Program-made: the position numbers and the translations under genes | From: Massilia sp. 9096 | Lineage (GTDB): Bacteria > Pseudomonadota > Gammaproteobacteria > Burkholderiales > Burkholderiaceae_D | Direction: 5' to 3' | Assembly: GCF_000745265.1 (NCBI RefSeq) | Contig: NZ_JQNN01000001.1 | Location: forward strand, 124,001-188,000 | Length of the DNA: 64,000 bases | Shown: positions 61,555 through 64,000 of the stretch, in pieces | Position numbering within the stretch: the stretch's first letter is position 1 | How the letters are laid out: each line of letters starts with the position of its first letter | The notes under the pieces: model-generated | Database searches by the model: none | What the model was told of the DNA's origin: nothing | The model's input: the letters and a program-made list of their open reading frames with translations, nothing else

Positions 61555-62073
61555 ATGAAAAAAGTACATCCCGAATTCGCATTCCAGTCGCGCGAACTGG
61601 AAGGCCAGATCGAAGGCACCCTGGGCGACCCGCCCAACCGCAAGAACTACGACATGATGGTGCAGGCGCTGGTGTCGGAATACGCCAACGGCGACGGCCT
61701 GGACGACGTCAACATGATGGCCTTCGCGCTGGTCGATTGCATCCGCTTCACCGACCCGAAGGGCCTGGTGCGCGAAGCCGTCGACTATGAAGGCAACGGC
61801 GATCCCGCGCGCGTGTTCGCGATGGCCAATTGCGGCGACGATGGCGAAGGGAAGGCCATGTACGAGGCCATCTGCGCCAACCATCCGGAGCTGGCGCGCC
61901 AGGCGATCGTGACCGCCTTCCTGTACAAGAACCAGCAGCGCTGGGAAGACGACGACCAGTCGCTCGACCAGCTGGCGCGCGACGACGAGGGCGACGACGA
62001 CGAGCTGGATGAAACCGCCGTCGGCGACGATTTCACCCAGATCTTCGACCAGGAAGGCGGTGAGCGCGAATGA
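61555..62073 (+). CDS. Unrecognised acidic protein in the J-domain operon (first)
   Basis: The 172-residue protein has no recognised domain. It starts MKKVHPEFAFQSRELEGQIEGTLGDPPNRKNYDMM, has a helical middle (DVNMMAFALVDCIRF, GLVREAVDYEGNGDPARVFA) and a very acidic tail (DDEGDDDELDETAVGDDFTQIFDQ). It is soluble with no signal peptide. It overlaps the next gene by 4 bases. The helical middle hints at a repeat-like scaffold. Confidence 0.7.
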   Translation: MKKVHPEFAFQSRELEGQIEGTLGDPPNRKNYDMMVQALVSEYANGDGLDDVNMMAFALVDCIRFTDPKGLVREAVDYEGNGDPARVFAMANCGDDGEGKAMYEAICANHPELARQAIVTAFLYKNQQRWEDDDQSLDQLARDDEGDDDELDETAVGDDFTQIFDQEGGERE

Positions 62074-62867
62074 GCGACGACGACAAATCCGGCGACAACA
62101 AGGCCAACCTGCCGGCGCTGACCAAGCAGGTCGGCGACCTGGTGCTGGCCGGCTCGCTGCAGCACGCCGAGGAAGCGCTGTCGCACGCCGCCGACGAGCA
62201 CGGCGACTACGCGGTGGCCGAGGTGCTCTCGACGCTGCCGCCGCAGGTCACCGCGCTGCACCTGGCCGGCTTCGACGGCGCCAAGACCTCGCTGGCGACG
62301 CTGCTGGTGCCGCCCAAGGCCTGGGCCGAGAGCCTGGCCTACATCGCCGCGACCTGGCCGGACAACATGATCGAGGACGACCCCGAGCGCATCGCCGAGG
62401 GCCTGTTCAACCACATCCACGCCGTGGTCTACGCGACCGACGACGAGGAGCGCCGCCGTGAGCTGCTGAGCGAGGCATCGAGCACCGACTTCGGCGCCAC
62501 CGCCTTCGGCATCCTGTGGTCGCTGGCGCCGCACGAGATCCTGGAAACGGCGCGCGAGATCAACGAGCGCGGCCCGCACGCCAACATCCACACGACGTCG
62601 GACAGCGACGTCGTGCCGCTGGCGATCGACCTGGCCAAGGCCAGCGAGGATGGCTGGCAGCGTTCGCTGCTCGAGCTGTTCCCGCAATTTCGCAATACCC
62701 ATGACCTGGCCGACCTCGAACTGCCGGACGATCCGGACGAAGAGACGGAGTTCGAACAGCGCGACACGCGCGAACTGCTGTACCGCCTGCGCAAGCAGGT
62801 GCCGTCGGTGCGCAGCCAGCCGCGCCGCAGCAGCCGCCGCAGCCTGGGCACGGACATCTTCTCGTGA
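62070..62867 (+). CDS. Unrecognised helical protein in the J-domain operon (second)
   Basis: The 265-residue protein looks fully helical (LTKQVGDLVLAGSLQHAEEALSHAADEHG, AVAEVLSTLPPQVTALHLAGFDGAKTSLATLLVP) like an HEAT or armadillo repeat-type binding protein, and ends with a basic tail (QPRRSSRRSLGTDIFS). No known family. ATG 62070 overlaps the previous stop (ATGA), and its own stop overlaps the next start (GTGA), so all are translationally coupled. Confidence 0.7.
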   Translation: MSDDDKSGDNKANLPALTKQVGDLVLAGSLQHAEEALSHAADEHGDYAVAEVLSTLPPQVTALHLAGFDGAKTSLATLLVPPKAWAESLAYIAATWPDNMIEDDPERIAEGLFNHIHAVVYATDDEERRRELLSEASSTDFGATAFGILWSLAPHEILETAREINERGPHANIHTTSDSDVVPLAIDLAKASEDGWQRSLLELFPQFRNTHDLADLELPDDPDEETEFEQRDTRELLYRLRKQVPSVRSQPRRSSRRSLGTDIFS

Positions 62868-63775
62868 GCGGCGCCTCCATGCTGCCAGCGATCGTCATCG
62901 AAAAACCGCCGCGCCTGGTGCGCGCGATCAGGCTCATCCCCGGCAAGGCCGACGCTGAAGAAGCGGCGGCCCTGGCCGACGAGCTGTCCGGCATCACGGC
63001 GATGGTGGCCGAGAAGTTCACCAACGACCGCACCGCCGAAGGCATCCAGCGCGCCCAGCTGCTGACCATCGGCGGCGTCTCGCTCGGCCTGGAGCACCTG
63101 CTCGAGGACGAAACCGACGATGCGGTCGGCGACGAAGCCGCCATCGGCCTCCTGGTCTCGGAAGGCGCGGAGCTGGTGTTCCAGCAGGGCTTCCGCCTGA
63201 TCAAGGAACTGGCGGCGATGCCGGAAGACACCCTGGTCGGCGAATACGACGCCGACCCGGTGTATTCGCAGCGCCGCCTGAAGGAGCTGTTCGTCGACAT
63301 CTGCACGGCCGACCCCGGGGAAACCTGGTCCGGCTGGCAGCGCTACCTGGGCCAGCTCGAGCAGCGCCAGCAGGTGCAGGCGATCGTGCGTGCGGCCCAG
63401 TGGCTGCGCCGCCACCATTGGGACGGTGCGATCAAGGACCCGGACATCAACGCCGAGGGCGTGATCGCGCTGGCGATCGTGTTCGGCGTCGAGGGAACCG
63501 GACGCATCGTCGCGCGAACCGGGCAGAAGGAGTTCGAGCGGCTGGTCCAGGACGTGCGCAAGAAGTGGAAGGATGGCGCGCCCGACTTCGAGAGCGGCTG
63601 GGCGGCCCTGCTGGAGGCGATTCCGGCGCCGCACAAGGCGATCGTGGCCGAGCGCATCGACAGCTACCGCAACAGCCTCCTCATCAAGCACCTGGCCGAC
63701 AAGACGCCGCTCAAGCAGCTGGTCGTCGAGCTGGAAAACTTTGCCGGCTCGGAGCTGGACGCGGAGTATCCGTAA
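62864..63775 (+). CDS. Unrecognised helical protein in the J-domain operon (third)
   Basis: The 303-residue protein begins at a GTG at 62864 (or ATG 62879) overlapping the previous stop. It is helical with conserved-looking patches LGLEHLLEDETDDAVGDEAAIGLLVSEGAEL, TWSGWQRYLGQLEQRQQVQAIVRAAQWLRRHHWDG and an acidic end (GSELDAEYP). No signal peptide, TM segment or known domain is seen. With its two predecessors it could form a scaffold that recruits DnaK via the J-domain protein. Confidence 0.7.
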   Translation: MSGASMLPAIVIEKPPRLVRAIRLIPGKADAEEAAALADELSGITAMVAEKFTNDRTAEGIQRAQLLTIGGVSLGLEHLLEDETDDAVGDEAAIGLLVSEGAELVFQQGFRLIKELAAMPEDTLVGEYDADPVYSQRRLKELFVDICTADPGETWSGWQRYLGQLEQRQQVQAIVRAAQWLRRHHWDGAIKDPDINAEGVIALAIVFGVEGTGRIVARTGQKEFERLVQDVRKKWKDGAPDFESGWAALLEAIPAPHKAIVAERIDSYRNSLLIKHLADKTPLKQLVVELENFAGSELDAEYP

Positions 63776-63857
63776 CAAGCGTTCTGGTGCGGGCCTGTAT
63801 GGACAGGCTCGTCATCGATCGGCGTTATCATAAGGCGGTCTGTTCCTGGATTCCCTT

Positions 63858-64000
63858 ATGTCGCACCCCCGGTCTCACACCCGCATCGCCGCCGGCAGCC
63901 CGGCATTCCGGCGCATCAACCGCGCCATGGTCTTCGGCGGCTTTTCCACCTTCGCCCTGTTGTACTGCGTGCAGCCGCTGATGCCGCTGCTGGCCCACGA
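63858..64000 (+). CDS. MFS transporter, N-terminal part (runs off the window)
   Basis: The frame starts at ATG 63858 and is open to the edge. It reads MSHPRSHTRIAAGSPAFRRI, then a first TM segment FGGFSTFALLYCVQPLMPLL, the start typical of YnfM/AraJ-type MFS exporters. The rest lies beyond the window. Confidence 0.7.
   Translation, partial: MSHPRSHTRIAAGSPAFRRINRAMVFGGFSTFALLYCVQPLMPLLAH

Overview
The window is high-GC, densely packed betaproteobacterial chromosome. Gene content and protein style (secreted glycosidase next to a furanose ABC transporter, orphan chemoreceptor, KaiC-like ATPase with a histidine kinase, many lipoproteins) fit Oxalobacteraceae, most likely Massilia/Telluria or a close relative. 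I see no rRNA, tRNA, IS transposase or CRISPR array. The assignment is inference from protein character, not from a database search.

Layout. 1-8112 is a sugar block: the tail of an upstream gene, a secreted GH127/146-type beta-L-arabinofuranosidase, a complete galactofuranose-type ABC importer (ytfQ-ytfR-ytfT-yjfF, with 4-bp overlaps between the last three genes) and a LysR regulator. 8342-10090 is an orphan chemoreceptor with a C-terminal CheR/CheB tether. 10261-11891 is a two-gene FAH-family hydrolase/2-hydroxyacid dehydrogenase operon. 11893-16557 is a minus-strand marR-emrB-outer membrane factor-emrA efflux operon with a perfect operator-like palindrome in front. 16671-20103 holds an alpha/beta-hydrolase, then a stretch of lower GC with a GNAT enzyme, an ORF without a clear start, a lipoprotein and a divergent AraC regulator. 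20161-25762 has a lipoprotein-type SDR, an asparaginase, a small exported protein, a pirin and an exported M20 peptidase. 26154-31261 is a Leloir operon: galT, an M24-fold protein lacking most metal ligands, galK and a GH2 glycosidase. 31481-40384 has a glycosyltransferase fused to a collapsed flavoprotein-like domain, a TraB/GumN protein, lipoproteins, a VanZ-like protein, a probable small RNA, an SDR, a lemA/TPM operon and pyrF. 40536-52938 has a kaiC-like ATPase with a hybrid kinase, sbcB, a cNMP-GGDEF protein, a BtuF-like protein, a ribosome hibernation factor, membrane proteins, an exported methyltransferase-like protein, a ferredoxin reductase and a small HTH protein. 53068-59097 is the most unusual stretch: a protein with seven 51-bp Cys/His-containing tandem repeats, its frameshifted paralogue, and two CHASE-type histidine kinases whose catalytic halves are nearly identical in DNA. 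59260-64000 holds glnS, a J-domain protein leading an operon of three unrecognised proteins, and the start of an MFS gene.

The strongest leads for undescribed biology are the repeat protein with its broken paralogue and the twin kinases; a pair of about 130-bp intergenic elements with terminal inverted repeats that abut stop codons; the J-domain operon; the M24 pseudoenzyme inside the galactose operon; and the glycosyltransferase fused to an internally deleted flavoprotein-like domain. All functional calls rest on motifs read by eye; no alignment or search was run.
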